From Scatophagus argus (taxonomy: Eukaryota > Chordata > Actinopteri > Scatophagidae): DNA of 64,000 nt. Below are positions 13,216 through 25,600 of the stretch, one piece after another (the first letter of the stretch is position 1; each line of letters starts with the position of its first letter). The DNA is taken from assembly GCF_020382885.2 (NCBI RefSeq), contig NC_058511.1, positions 18,466,504-18,530,503 of the forward strand. The letters run 5' to 3'. A model generated the notes under the pieces. The model was given only the letters and a program-made list of their open reading frames with translations, had not been told where the DNA came from and searched no databases. The translations under genes and the position numbers were made by a program.

Positions 13216-13688
13216 ACGCTATATAGACAAAAGTATCTAGACACATCTCTTTATGGGATTGCTCTTCAGGGGTTGGGCTTTATTCCTTACTTCCACTGAA
13301 AAGAAATCTTAATGCTTCAGCATACCAAGACATTTTGGACAATGCTATGCTTCCAACTTTGTGGCAACAGTTTGGTGAAGGCTCTTTTCTATTTCAGCAT
13401 GACTGTGCCCCAGTGCACAAAGCAAAGTCCATAAAGATATTGTTGGATGAGTTTGGTGTGGAAGAACTTAACTGGCCTGCACAGAACCCTGACCTCAACC
13501 CCATCGAAAACATCTTTAGGATGAAATGGAATGGGATTGCAGGCCTTTTCGTCCAACATCAGTGCCTGACTTCACAAACACTGCAAAATCTTGTGGCAAG
13601 CCAAAACTGTCTACAACTTTAGAATGAGATGTCACAGTCCCTGTTGGTGCAATGGTCAGGTATTCCAATACTTTTGTCTATATAGTGT
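13216..13688 (+). mobile_element. Tc1/mariner-like relic with transposase remnant
   Basis: Both ends carry the inverted repeat TATATAGACAAAAGTAT (left at 13,216, right ending at 13,688). Inside, 13,335-13,622 encodes 95 residues of the transposase catalytic core, including [14 protein letters not shown] and WPAQNPDLNPIEN, which hold the second D and the E of a Tc1-type DDE triad. The N-terminal DNA-binding part and first catalytic D are missing, so the copy is non-autonomous. It lies just downstream of the SLC22 gene's last recognised exon. Confidence 0.85.
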
Positions 13689-13833
13689 ATGACATCATAC
13701 AATTAACTACTCAATCTCTATGTGCTTTGTGCTTTGTGCTAATATTGTTACAGACAAAAAGCAAAAACAAAATGAGCGTGGTCTAACAGCCAAATGTCAG
13801 TGTCAGTGTATACTGGCTGTGATTTTCCCTTTC

Positions 13834-16800
13834 CTACCTGACCTTTTTTGTTGTTGTTGTAGTAATTTGGGTGAACTGACCCTTTGAAAACAATGGTTTA
13901 AAAGTAAGTGTGTCAAACCTGAGTTTGGGTCCCTCCACATCTTCAATAGAGTCAGGAAGGGGCTTATTGGCTGTCTCAGGAAGCAGCAGTGTGAGAGCAG
14001 AGCCCAGAAGAGGGCACAGGCCACACAGAACCATGGGAGCATGTGGGCTGATGCTCCTCAGAAGGTACATCATGGGAGCCAGGACCCCCCCAGTCCGAGC
14101 ACACATGGAGCCTATACCAATCCCATTTTGTCTGCCAGTGACAAGGAGTGACAAAACAAAGAGAGTCAGAACTTTAAGACACATCATCAGGGGTTCTCCT
14201 GAGTCAGTTTCTCTGCAGCCATCATGAAACAAGGCCTACAATCTTCTTCCCACCTCTCAGTGGGTCAGCTTGTGATGCCGACCACTCTCTTGTCACAGTG
14301 GTTATTTATTTAGGTGGTGAGATACAAGTAGCTTTCGAGTGTGGAGGTTAGGGATTGATGGTCACTAGCAGAGCTAAAACAATGTAGAATGTGTGGGGAT
14401 GGACACAGATATCAGTATTGGGGAGTAAAAACTGTTAAAGGGGATAGGCTAAAGTAGATTTTATATATTGAATTTCTAGTCTCTTGTTTGACTTTTTGTG
14501 AGTCAGTAGGTTTGTTAATGTTAATGTGGATGAGGCTGTATTTCAAACAGTTATCCTTAACTTTTAGCAATCTATTATGACATATCTGCTGTTGACAGAG
14601 AGTTTGGGAGGTAAACACTCACCTGATAACTGTAGGGAACACTTCAGCGGAGTAGACATAAATAATGGAAAGAGAGGCCGTAATCCCAAACTTCCCAATC
14701 ATGGCCAGCACAGTTTTCATAACTGATAGTTCTACAGGAGAGGTCAAAGAAGAGTGAGCTAAAAGTTCTAACATGCTGTAAATACCGAAAGGATAAACAT
14801 GGAAGAGGTTCATACCACTGGGGATGAAGATGGTCAGCAGGCAGGCTGTGCCACCCACCGCCAGGAAAGCTAGCTGGGAGAACTTGCGAGAGCGGTTGAG
14901 GGTGAAGAGGGTGATGGTACGTGCAGGCATCTCTACAAGGCCAAAGATCATCTGGGTCAGATAGATGTTCATTCCAAAGTCAGAAATGTTGAGAGACAGC
15001 CCATAGTACACGAGCACATTCGCAAACCTGAGACAGATGGGACAAAGAGGAGGACAACATCACTTTGGAGGACAGTTTAACATCCTTCACGTAATCATAT
15101 AACCTCTTTATTACTCTCCCTGTAGCGAGAAGACAGAGGAGACCCTCATGTTCTACATCAAAGCACTTAAAAGTCAGTATGGTATATGTGAATTTCTCAT
15201 ATGGTTACATTATCAGTCAAATGAATTGAAGGCATGCAGTTTTAGCATAATTATGTTCAAAAATTACACAAATATTTACAAGAAAGAATCAACTGTGTTG
15301 CTGTTTGTCACAGTGTCATTCTTAATATGCCCACTGGATGGCGCCAAAGTAAAGAATGCTCAAGACCTATACATAGTGGCTTTAATAATGCTTAAAAAAT
15401 ACGCTGAACTTCAGCACAGTGCACATGCAGCTTTATCCTTATCCCGGTGTGGAATATGACAATGTCTGCATGGAACACAGGTAACCTAGCTATTACAGTA
15501 CAGGTTAGGTCAGAGAACAATGAAGCACAGGGCATGGTTAATTACACAATCTCAACCTTTTTTAATCTGACAATCAAATAAATTAACTTAAAGATGCATT
15601 TCTTAGGCTCTGATGCAGCCTGCAGCCTGCAAAGTATCTACTTGCTAAAGTTATCAAACAAGTGCAGTGGAGTATAAAGGATGCTGTTTGCCTCCAAAAT
15701 GTAGTGTTGTAGAAAATACAAATACTCAAAAATGTAATTAGCTCAACTGTTTTTGAATGCATCAGGACAGTGCCTATCAAAGTGAGCAGTGTTTTGTATT
15801 ATAGTTTTGTGGACACACTCAGCAACTCTGTAGCCCTTCTGTGTTTGGTGTCTCCAGTATTGATAAAGCATGGACATAAGGCCATAAATGCTTTAAGGAT
15901 ACACTTCAAATTCTGCTTAGATGCCTTGAAACTGATAATAAGTATGTAAGGCAGTATTCTGCTAATACTCACCAGAGATAAAAAACAATCAGAGACTGCT
16001 TCCTCATTGTTGGAGTTCGAACAAGGTCTATAAATGAGTGCTTTTTTGTCACCTCTGGTTTCTCTTCAATTTTATAGACCTGGTGAAACAAGGCAAGAGA
16101 CTTTGGAGTTATAAAAGGTTATAAGGTGATAAAAAAAGACAGTATTGTTTAATCAGTTTGCATGTTTAAGAGATATGACAACATTTATGCAAATGGTTGC
16201 TTCTGAGTGAGCTAGAGCCATCAGTTTGAAATTAAGGTAGCATACTCCACTCAGTACTCTCACTGCTACTGAAGAGTAAGACTATTCAGTATTATGCAGT
16301 AATGATCAATGAATTCTGAATTTGTCACATGTTCTACATTGTAATTGCTTGTCTTCATCATTTTTCAGGGTGCGATAGCATTTCAAGACCTTTGAGGCCA
16401 ACATGAACTTTAAACATTAGCATGTTTGGCTAACTAGCTCCATACCATGGCAATACAGACAGGAACACAGCATTCACTCTACATTAGTTTGTGGGCTTTG
16501 AGGTTAACAGCACAGAGAAGAAACCGTTCATGACTAGCACATGTAGTGTTTGCCCACTGTGCGGAAATACTTTAGAATTTTGGCTAACCTTTCCCCCAGT
16601 TACATTCTTGTTCCCCATTACACTTCTCGACCCTTCCAATCCTCAAATCTTGGCCTTTTATCCACCCCAGTTCCAGGTTCAAAACAAAAGCTGATCAGGT
16701 GTTGTAATGACAACCCTCTGGAATCATCATCAACAATTAGATTTGCTGAATCTCTGAACTGTTTCAAGCAGCTTCTAAAAATCCATCTTCATAAGCAAGT

Positions 16801-19800
16801 CTTTTGAAAGATCTCCATTCCTGTCTCATATTTGTTTTAGTCTGGTCAGTCTCTCATTATTTTGTGTTTTATTTTTCTAGAAAAGAAACATAGCTAAAGT
16901 ACAAGCATTTCTAAATCTGAAAGATACCGCTTAATTGATTCATGCCTTTATTTCAAGCCGACTTGATTAATAAAACACACCATTTACTGGTATCCTGAAA
17001 TAAAAAAACTATGAGAGACTTCAACTCATTTAAAACTCAGCTCAGCTATTAACCAGTACCAAGAGAAGAAAAAGCATATTAGTCCAGTTATAGCTGACCC
17101 GCTCTGGTTTCCTATAACATTTAGAATTGATTTCAAGGTCTTCTTTCTTAAATACAAAGTTCTTTATGGACTATGACCAAGCTACATTGCTCACTCCATT
17201 GTTCACTATTTGCCTTCAAGAACACTGTGATCATCTGCTTCTGGTTTGTTGAAGGTTCTCAGCAAAGACTAAAAGAAAATCTGGGGCACAGCTTGTGTCA
17301 ATTATGGCCCAAAGCTGTGGAACACACGGCTTATAGATTTATATATATATATGTAGTATATAGTATATATATATATAGCTCCCCAAATACATCTAAAAGA
17401 AAGCTAAAAACTTTCCTTTTCTTTTTAGCATCATTTATTTATTTTTTTTGTCAAAACACAACATGGACAGGGTCATCTTAGATAGATATACTATATAGAC
17501 ATAAGTATTGGGACACACCTCTTTATTATTTAAATCTGAGGGCTATTGAAATATGGGGCTGTTTCTCATAGGTTGGGCTTGGCCCCTTACTTCCAGTGAA
17601 GGGAAACACCTTTTAGATGAACTGGGAAGAATATTATGAGCCAGACTTTTTGGTCCAACATCAGTGCCTGACCTCACAAATGCTCTACTGCATGAATGGG
17701 CAAAAATTCCCACGGAAACACATCTTGTGGAAATCCCTTCCCAGAAGAGTGGAAGCTGTTATAGCTGTCTGTGTATTTAGAATGTTTAAAGTCCCATTAA
17801 AGTCCCTGTTGTTGTAATGGTCAGATGTTCAAATACTTTTGTCTATATAGTCTATACTCTATATTCAACTTTACTATTTCATTGTTATTATCAGCTTCAG
17901 CCTTTTACCACAATGTCATGTACAGTATACAGCCATCATGTATTTATGTGGCATTTAAGATCCCATTTATATGCATTCTTGTTTTACAATTTGTAAGATT
18001 TAAACGTTAAATATAACCCATGGAGCTAATGTTTGCTTAATTAGAGCTGATAAACTGACCAGTGTTGAACAGATCTACTTGTGACAGTGACTTTTGACTG
18101 TGATGGGTATTTGTTATTACTGTTAACATTTTGAAAAGATTAAGTAAGTGATCAGTAAATCTAAAATATCTATAGGTTAGTAAATAATAAGGAATGTTGG
18201 ATCTCTACCTGACACATCTCCAAATCTTTGGTTAGGGGCTTCCCATTGATCTGTGCTGCTTTCCGGATCAGTTCCCATGCTTCCTCTCTCCTGTCGTTGG
18301 CCATTAACCAGCGAGCTGACTTTGGCAGCACCCTTAAAAAAAATGTTAAGACAAATTGCTTAAGTGACACTTTGATAGATATTTTACACTGTGGATAAAT
18401 TGACTCATCATGTTAACCTTAATTTATGTTGAAAAACAGTATCATAAGTAAAATCTAGAGCAAGAGAAAAACAGTGAGCTACTTCTCAAAGTAGGTCAGT
18501 ACATTTCCCTGTACTGCTACACTAAAAGTATAAGAGGAATTTGTCATGCATGACGCAGCGCATTTGCTACACATTTCATTTCCGATCATAGCTGATGAAA
18601 GAGAGTAACATTTATCACAGACTCTCGCTATCACGAGCACAACTCATCCCAGAGTGTTGCTGTTGATTTTATAAAAATACTGTGAAAGTCATTTTTTTTG
18701 GAAATTGGGCCTACAGAACACATTTCATCACTCACCAGATGTAGAAGATGAAGAGGAAACCAGGTGCAGAGATAGCCAGCTGCAGTTTACGCCAGTCTCT
18801 TATGAAGTACGCCACTCCAGCTAGCAGAATGTAGCCAAAGCCAAAGAAGTAGTCAGTGATTATCCCGGCTAACATCCGCTGCTTCGATCCTGTCCACTCT
18901 GTCCCTGAGTGAGAAACAAAAGGGACAGGAACACATTTTGGAACACTTTTGCATTTAGGAATAAAACTTGGTCCCCCTCTTTACAGCCATAACAGCTTCC
19001 ACTCTGCTTTCCACAACAGTTTGTGTGAGTGCACTGATGTTAGACCAAAAGGATTTTCTTGCAATCTACATTCCAGGTCATTCCAAAGGTGTTGGATGGG
19101 GCTGAGGTCAGGGCCCTGTGCAGGTCAATTAAGTTCTTCCACACCAAACTTGTCCAGCCATGTCTTTATGGAGCTTTGCTTTGTCCACTGGGGCGCAGTC
19201 ATGCTGGAATAGAAAACTTAACCAAACTGTTGGCACAAAGTTGGAGGCATAGCATTGTCCAAAATGTTTTGCTATGCTGATGCATCAAGATTCCCTTGTT
19301 GTCTGGATACCTTTGTCTATATAGTGTCTATAACAGCCCAATACCACACCTGAATTCAATAATAAAGTGTCTCCCAATACTTTTGTCTATATGGTGTAAG
19401 AGGGGGATAGATTTGTGATATCCACTGGTGAGATGTGTGCTGCAGCTTCAGTTTCTTAACCTATTAATCAGTGAAACTGTAAATCTGTAAATACTTTTCA
19501 CTAGGCAAACAGACGCTAATGAAAACTGGTCTAAGTGAGGTCTGTGAATTATGTTGAGTACCTGTAACATTCTTGGTGGAAAGACAAGTTGCTATTTAGT
19601 TTCACATGTGTAATTCTGCAAAACTATAAGCACCACCAAAGCTGTAAGCACAATCAAAATCCTTCCAGTCATCTCCATTGCACTGAGATTCAGCACATAC
19701 ATACATACAAGTTACACAAGGGAGACATTTGAAAACAGGGAAAATGCACTCAATCTGCCTGACTAGATAACACATTGCAAGTCTTATGAACCGAGTGAAC

Positions 19801-22284
19801 ATACCCTTCCATACCAAGGCCTAATATAAAAGTTTGATTTAATTTTGCAAGAGTAAAGCACTGCTGCACTGTGGGCGTTTAGGTTTAATGAGTAAAGGTT
19901 TTAATTAGTAATTTTTGGCTGAATACATCTGTGGTTTCCACCACTGAAGCTAGTTTTCCAGAGGTTGTAGTAGTTGATGACAACGATGCCAATATACACA
20001 AAGCAGCAGGCTGTGATTCATGCTGCTCGTTGTGTAACGTTGATAGTAGCTACCTAGTGCCCCTAAATTACAATTAAATTGCAGCTAACAAGCTAACATT
20101 TCATCTGTGCTCTGGGCAGTGTTCTGCTGTCACATTAACAAGCTCAGTGCCATGTCATACGTTTCATTGATTGGTTGTCTATAAAACTGATCCAGGGACA
20201 TTTTAGCCTGCGCACCCTTGGAAACTGAAATAAATTAAAAGGTAATTTTTGGCTATTTCTGGTATTTCAGACTAATGAAATTGGGCATCTCCTGGCAAAG
20301 CATAGGATACATATTGCACAGATTTAAACTTATTAATTATGAAAGCCACAAGCAAAATCAAAGGTATTATATTCGTCATAATGCGTTCCTACAATGAATT
20401 GGAGTGACAATGAAATTTGTTGTAGTACTGACCTAGAACAAAGGCATTCATGATGACACCAGAGATTGACGTTCCAACCATAAAGCGAAGGGCAGTATAG
20501 ACATAGAAGTTAGGGGCGAAAGCAGCACCAACCCCAAAAACAGCCTGGATAGCCAGGTTGATGAGGATGATGATCCTCCGACCATACCTGGAAAAAGACA
20601 ACACATTCACAAACATGGTCATTCCGTGTAAACAAAACTCAAAACTGTCCTGATACAAAATTCTTGGACAGTACATGATTCATTTTAAGTTAAAAAAAAT
20701 CAGAACTGGGGAGTGAGCAGCAAGTGGTTCTGTTATCTATTCAGTAATGCTCTGCAAATGGACATGTGCTATCAAACTTACTTATCAGCTAAGCTCCCAA
20801 ATACAACAGCTCCAACTAGGAGGCCAAACATGTAGATGGATGAGCCCAAGTTGTTCATGTTGGCATTATCACAAACCAGGTCCCACTGCAAAAAGCACAT
20901 AAAGGTATGTCAATTAAAAAACAATACTAAAAAACACACCATTATATATAATTTCTATTTCATTTTCCATGAAAAGGGCAGATTCCTGACCACATTTGTG
21001 TTCCCCAGCGGATTAACCCTTTCTGTTCAGAACATTGTATGCTCCACCTTCATGTGAGAAATCTCTTGATATAAAAGGCTGGTTGTCTCCAAAGGGAGTA
21101 AACTATTTTGATTTTTGTGACCTCATGGTCTTTCCTCTAGCACCAAACTTCTATAAATGTTTAAATTTAGGGCCCACTCATCAGTAGTTCTAGAAATCAA
21201 GAAATCCAGCATTTGTTCTGTTGAACACTTTCATATTGATGAAGTAAGAAACACTGTAGTCTGTTAGGACTTCTCCTAAGCCTATGAAGTTTCATTCCTA
21301 GTTTAACAAAGGCACATCTTATGGCTACATTTAGGTTGTCTATACAAGGATGTCTATATGAGGCCTGCTCAGTTGAAGAACCATTAGTAGTAAAGTATGT
21401 ACGGCTCTGGGCTTTTATTAAACACAGATGGAACCAGGCATCTTCCCATCAAGGTCCACAGTGGAGGACTGACTACCTTCCAAAGACAACTAAATCAACT
21501 GCACAACTCCTGCCTATTGCCCAGTGACAGTGGTCCTACAGCTGATCCGTCATGTTGCCACATGCAAAATTGCTTTGTCCAACAGCATCATGTATTTCAT
21601 GTAACTCTTCCTTCTGCCCACCGATCAGGTTCATGTGTTACAAAACATGTTTTGTAACACAGGTTCATGTGTTACAAAACATAAGAGGGTGTGTAGGAAG
21701 TCTCAGAAGATGCCTGCACTGCAGGAGTCCATCTTTCAAGTGTCACTCAGTTTGATCCTGTCTCAGATATCGCCAGAGCCCACTGTAATAAAACTGTGAA
21801 GGCCCTCCGCATTCCTTAGCTGCATGTGGCCCACATGTTATACAGATTAGGTGTGAACTGTAGATACTGAGTAAATTCAAATCCAAATTTGAGAGTCTGT
21901 CAGAGAAGTTGTTGGTTTTTCACTCACCTCAGTTACTATGGTGCTTTGGAAGATCTCTGTGCTGTACTCCCAGCCCCCCTGGCAGCTCCCAGAATGCTGT
22001 CCAACGTCAAGAGCTACAGCACCGCTATGATTCAAGGGGACTGTGCAGGACAGGTCAGACTGAGCATCAGCAGCAGACACAAGGCTGAGGTTGAAGTTTG
22101 CAGATGCTGGAATGCCAGCTGAGGGCCACGTGGAGCGGCATAAATGTGGAGGAACAGCCCCAGTGAAGACAGAGACCAGCATGTGGAATGCCAGAAAGAT
22201 CTGAGGTAAACAGATCCATACATACAAGATCTTCTGGAACTTCCCAAAGCCCCCGATAACACAGAGAACTTCATTAAAATTCAT
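13834..22284 (-). CDS. slc22a13-like: SLC22 organic anion transporter, SLC22A13/OAT10-like
   Basis: A 12-helix major facilitator of the SLC22 family, which moves organic anions, urate or cations across the plasma membrane. Exons: 21928-22284, 20782-20885, 20433-20587, 18736-18904, 18209-18332, 15973-16079, 14816-15027, 14623-14731, 13834 or 13919-14131; all phases match. The start is the second Met, giving the usual MNFNEVL..GGFGKFQ head. TM1 is followed by a large loop with Cys residues and N-glycosylation sites (NLS, NHS). The family hallmarks are EWDLVC, the MFS motif GSLADKYGRR, and [37 protein letters not shown] favours SLC22A13 over the carnitine transporters. The conserved PESARWL reads PKSARWL here. 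The C-terminus is unsettled: exon 9 either reads through to a stop at 13834 (544 aa) or uses a donor after 13919 and joins an unfound last exon. Confidence 0.88.
16540..16810 (+). pseudogene. Non-LTR retrotransposon reverse-transcriptase C-terminal relic
   Basis: The plus-strand frame ends in [14 protein letters not shown], matching the SFKxxLKTHLF end of many fish LINE reverse transcriptases. It is fragmentary and lies in an intron of the SLC22 gene on the opposite strand. A second relic of the same region of such a protein lies downstream at 17,030-17,460. Confidence 0.5.
17030..17460 (+). pseudogene. Second non-LTR reverse-transcriptase relic, broken frame
   Basis: In a frame broken by stops, the plus strand reads segments such as [16 protein letters not shown] and a GPKLWN-like motif. 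These correspond to the FRI.FKI...YKALNGLAP and LWNSLP landmarks of fish LINE reverse transcriptases. A TA-rich simple repeat at about 17,340-17,378 interrupts it. The copy is inactive and sits in a SLC22 gene intron. Confidence 0.5.
17488..17855 (+). mobile_element. Tc1/mariner-like non-autonomous relic
   Basis: It begins with CTATATAGACATAAGTATTG and ends with ACTTTTGTCTATATAG, the same inverted repeat as the 13.2 kb copy. The interior keeps only decayed transposase end sequence ([11 protein letters not shown]) and has lost the catalytic core. It lies in the intron between exons 5 and 6 of the SLC22 gene. Confidence 0.75.
18956..19397 (-). mobile_element. Tc1/mariner-like relic, reverse orientation
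   Basis: The minus strand encodes decayed transposase core text equivalent to the CAPVDKAK...[12 protein letters not shown] region seen in the other copies. On the plus strand the right side has two copies of the terminal motif TTTGTCTATATAGTG or close variants, at about 19,310-19,325 and 19,380-19,397, so part of an end is duplicated or two elements are nested. The left inverted repeat was not found. The copy lies in the SLC22 intron between exons 3 and 4. Confidence 0.65.
21626..21682. repeat. 26-bp perfect palindrome inside a 34-bp tandem duplication
   Basis: Positions 21,635-21,660 read the same on both strands: GTGTTACAAAACA then its exact complement. The 23-base segment starting CAGGTTCATGTG at 21,626 is repeated exactly at 21,660, a 34-bp period. 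It lies in intron 1 of the SLC22 gene and could arise from slippage on a hairpin. Confidence 0.85.
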
Positions 22285-22699
22285 TTCTCTGGCCTTTTGT
22301 AGATGCACACATAAACTCTGTAACTGATCAAGTCTGTTTCAGAAGGTCCAAAAGGGCTCCTAAAATGGAGCTGCCAAAGGTGCACAAGGAAATAAAGTCA
22401 GAGAGCCAAGCGTCAGTCAAATGGCAGAGACAGTAAAATGAATGTGTGCCAGGCTGATGATAACAGGTATCCTCATTCAGATGAAGTCACACCTGTGTTG
22501 TGCTCCAGTCTGAGAAAACCCTGTGGCTGTCTGTAGTGCAGTAGTGGACTGTGGAGCTGTCTGAGGATGATTTAACCTCAGCATGATGGGAGTGGACTAA
22601 AAAGAGAGAGAGAGAGGGAGGGGGGGTGTTGTCTGTGGGAGGAGCTGCTGGGTGTTTTCTCTTACTCTGCCTTCTCTTACTCAAAAAGTTTCATAACAT

Positions 22700-25600
22700 T
22701 AGATCTATCTCAGGTATCCCATTTTTCCTTTAAGTTTGTGGTGAACGTTTGATATTTTGGTCTATGGATCTTTTTGACAAACTTCACTCATTGGATTTTT
22801 AAGGAGAGCAGTAACAATGGAGTGTAAAAACACCTTTACTTTCACATACTTTTACTTTCTCATGTTTACATTGTTTTTGAGAGAATACAAAAGGTATCTT
22901 GTGGCCTTGGTTTTTCAGTAGTAAAACGTGTTCAGTTGCTCTCAGTGCAACACACCGACTAAAAGACATTCCAGCTGGTATTCAGCAATTCATCTGACAT
23001 CGGATGCCATGTGGGGGGGAGTGAGTGTCTAAGTTGGTGACACAAAAGAAGTAGATAAATACAGCAGGGAGGGATTTAAGCTGCTTTGGCCACTCACCCC
23101 CATCATCATTAACTCCTATTTCTCTGTCTTCTTAGGTCATCTCTTGGCTCAAGCTATTGTCATAAAGTTAGAAAATGGGAGTGATTTATTTTTTCGCGTG
23201 AGCCTCAAACTACTGTGTGGCTCAAACCCGACATCATAATCAAAACCATTCACATAACTGGAAAGAATAAAAGTTAAAAGATTTTGCCGCTGGAAAGATG
23301 ATCTTTGCATAGAGCCTGGCTGTCTCAACAGCAGAAAAACACAAATAATTTTTAAGCTGGTGCTACATGATCACAGAGAGCAGACAAAAAGTGTGGTGGT
23401 ATTCCGTTTTGTTCAAAAAGTAAAAAAACCTACAACAACCAGAATGCACTGCACCCACATGGACCAATGAACACTCTGGCTGCTGGGTGATGAGCTGTGT
23501 TGTTGGCTCGTCCCTTTTCAAGTGGCACAAAATGGTGGCCTTGTCACAAACTGTGGTTTCACTGTTAAAGCTAAACCGTACACTGAAATATGACACAGGC
23601 AGCTCAGTGACAGAATCTTGATTTCTATTTGATCGACGCTGCCTCATTTCGACAGTTTGAGTTCAGCGAGCTTTGATTCAGAAGCAGGAAACAACATGGT
23701 GGTGGCCTGGTCACAAACTTTCTCTAAACAGTATAATGGTACATAGGTTTGATTTTTCTATTCCCCTAGAGATTTGTTTATTTTTATACTGTTATATTTT
23801 TATCTTTTTCTCATTTAACTGCATGGCATTAGTCCTAAGGTGATAGAGAAACAGTATTTCGATTCTTCTGTATGTCCTACACATAGAGTGAATTTACAAT
23901 AAAAATCTTTGAGTCTAAAATATGTTTCTAAAAACATTTGAGGTGAGAAATAGGCAATGTTGTTGGCAGCATCTTCCTCTCTACAGGAAGTAACCACCTT
24001 CAAAACAGAAACCTATTTTTTTCCTCCTAAATCAGAATGGTAATGGTTGCAGCCAGGCCTTTCCCCAGCACTGACTCAGCGCTGTGGGCTTCATTAAGTC
24101 TTTAAATCTCAGCTTCACGATTCAGCCATTGTTTTTCTATTGTTTTAACACATACACATAAATCATACTAACCAGTTTAATAGATTTATTGCCCAGCTCT
24201 GACTGACATACATGGCAAAAAAATGAACCTATTCAGTGGCAAGCAAAAAATATAATTAAGGGTGAGTACTGCATGTTGCAAAACAAGTTTCCCCCAGGGA
24301 TAGAATGCATTGCATCACAGGCCCTGACTGAAATACATTCAATGGCCTGGTGCCAAGGATAGTAACGGATGACTCTGGGAGATTTTTTTCCTATTGCTTG
24401 GAGGAAGAGGACAGCACACAGACTTGCTGTTTTCATAGCTTTCTCTCTCCTTCTTTCAAACAGCATTATGATGAATCAAAGACCAAGTTTCGGCTTACAC
24501 AGGGGGCCAGGAATAATGGGTTGAAAACCACACTATACAACACGCAAGGCATGACTGATTGCATTCTTCAGTAATATGGAAATCAGCTGTCCCACTTGTA
24601 CCCTTCTTTGCTTTACACTTGGTAGCACCATTTTGTGGGTAAATCAAAACAAATCACACCAAACAAAGAATAGTAAGTGAAATTCCGCTCTAATTTGGAA
24701 TATACTACATCAAATCGAAATGGTCAAAGCTTAACTTCACTTGTAGGAAAACACTTAAGAAACTTTTCATGTTCATGTGGTGATGAATCCAGATTGTCAC
24801 CTTGCACATGGTAAATTACTTCTTTATTTCCTTGTAGTGCTTCAGAAAACCCAATCTTCAGTTGTATCTTTATCCTACCAACATATACAGTAACAAACCC
24901 ACTGGTTGCACAAGAAGTACATACCTTTAAACCAAATGGCTGTCCTGGAACAAGGGCAATTCAGGCTGGGTGGTGGGTGGTGAGGGCTGGGGGTGCATAG
25001 ACAGTGATGCATAATATTTTTATATTAACATTGATTATTGTGATAGTAGTAGTCGTAATAGTAACAGTAGTAATAATAATAATAATGCAGAAATATAACA
25101 GTTGTGTCAAGCAGGTCCACAACAGGAGGTCCAGACATGATCCATGGGAACCTGAGACACGAGAAAGCACAAAGAATGCAGGGAAGAAGTCAAGTTAATG
25201 ACATGCATTGATGGGCCATGAATGTGTGGAAGGAGAGTTAGAGAAGGAGAGAGAAGCTCAGTGCATCATGGGAGATCCCCGGGCAGTCTAAGCGTATAAC
25301 AGCATAACCGCAGCAAGCCCTAACTATAAGCTTTATCAAAAAGGAAGGTTTTAAGTCTACTCTTGAACGTAGATAGGGTGTCTGCCTCCCGGACCGAAGC
25401 CGGAAGATGGTTCCATAGGAAGGGAACTTGATAACTAACGGCTCTGGTTCCTGTTCTACTTTTGCTGACTCTAGGGACCACAAGTAACCCTGCATCCTGG
25501 AAGCGTAGCGTTCTTTCACTGACAGTGTTTGCTGAAAATAAAGAGGATTTGATTTTGACTGACAAGGTTAGGAGGTTAAGGACAGAGGTCTTGGACCAAA

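Noticed and set aside
13335-13622. 95-codon frame as a host gene
   Set aside because: It is Tc1 transposase core flanked by the element's inverted repeats, lacking the N-terminal domains.
22032-22274. 80-codon minus frame in the SLC22 first exon
   Set aside because: It is an alternative-frame shadow of exon 1, whose true frame gives the SLC22 N-terminus.
25320-25565. 81-codon frame as a functional gene
   Set aside because: It is the C-terminal end of a non-LTR reverse transcriptase in a truncated repeat.
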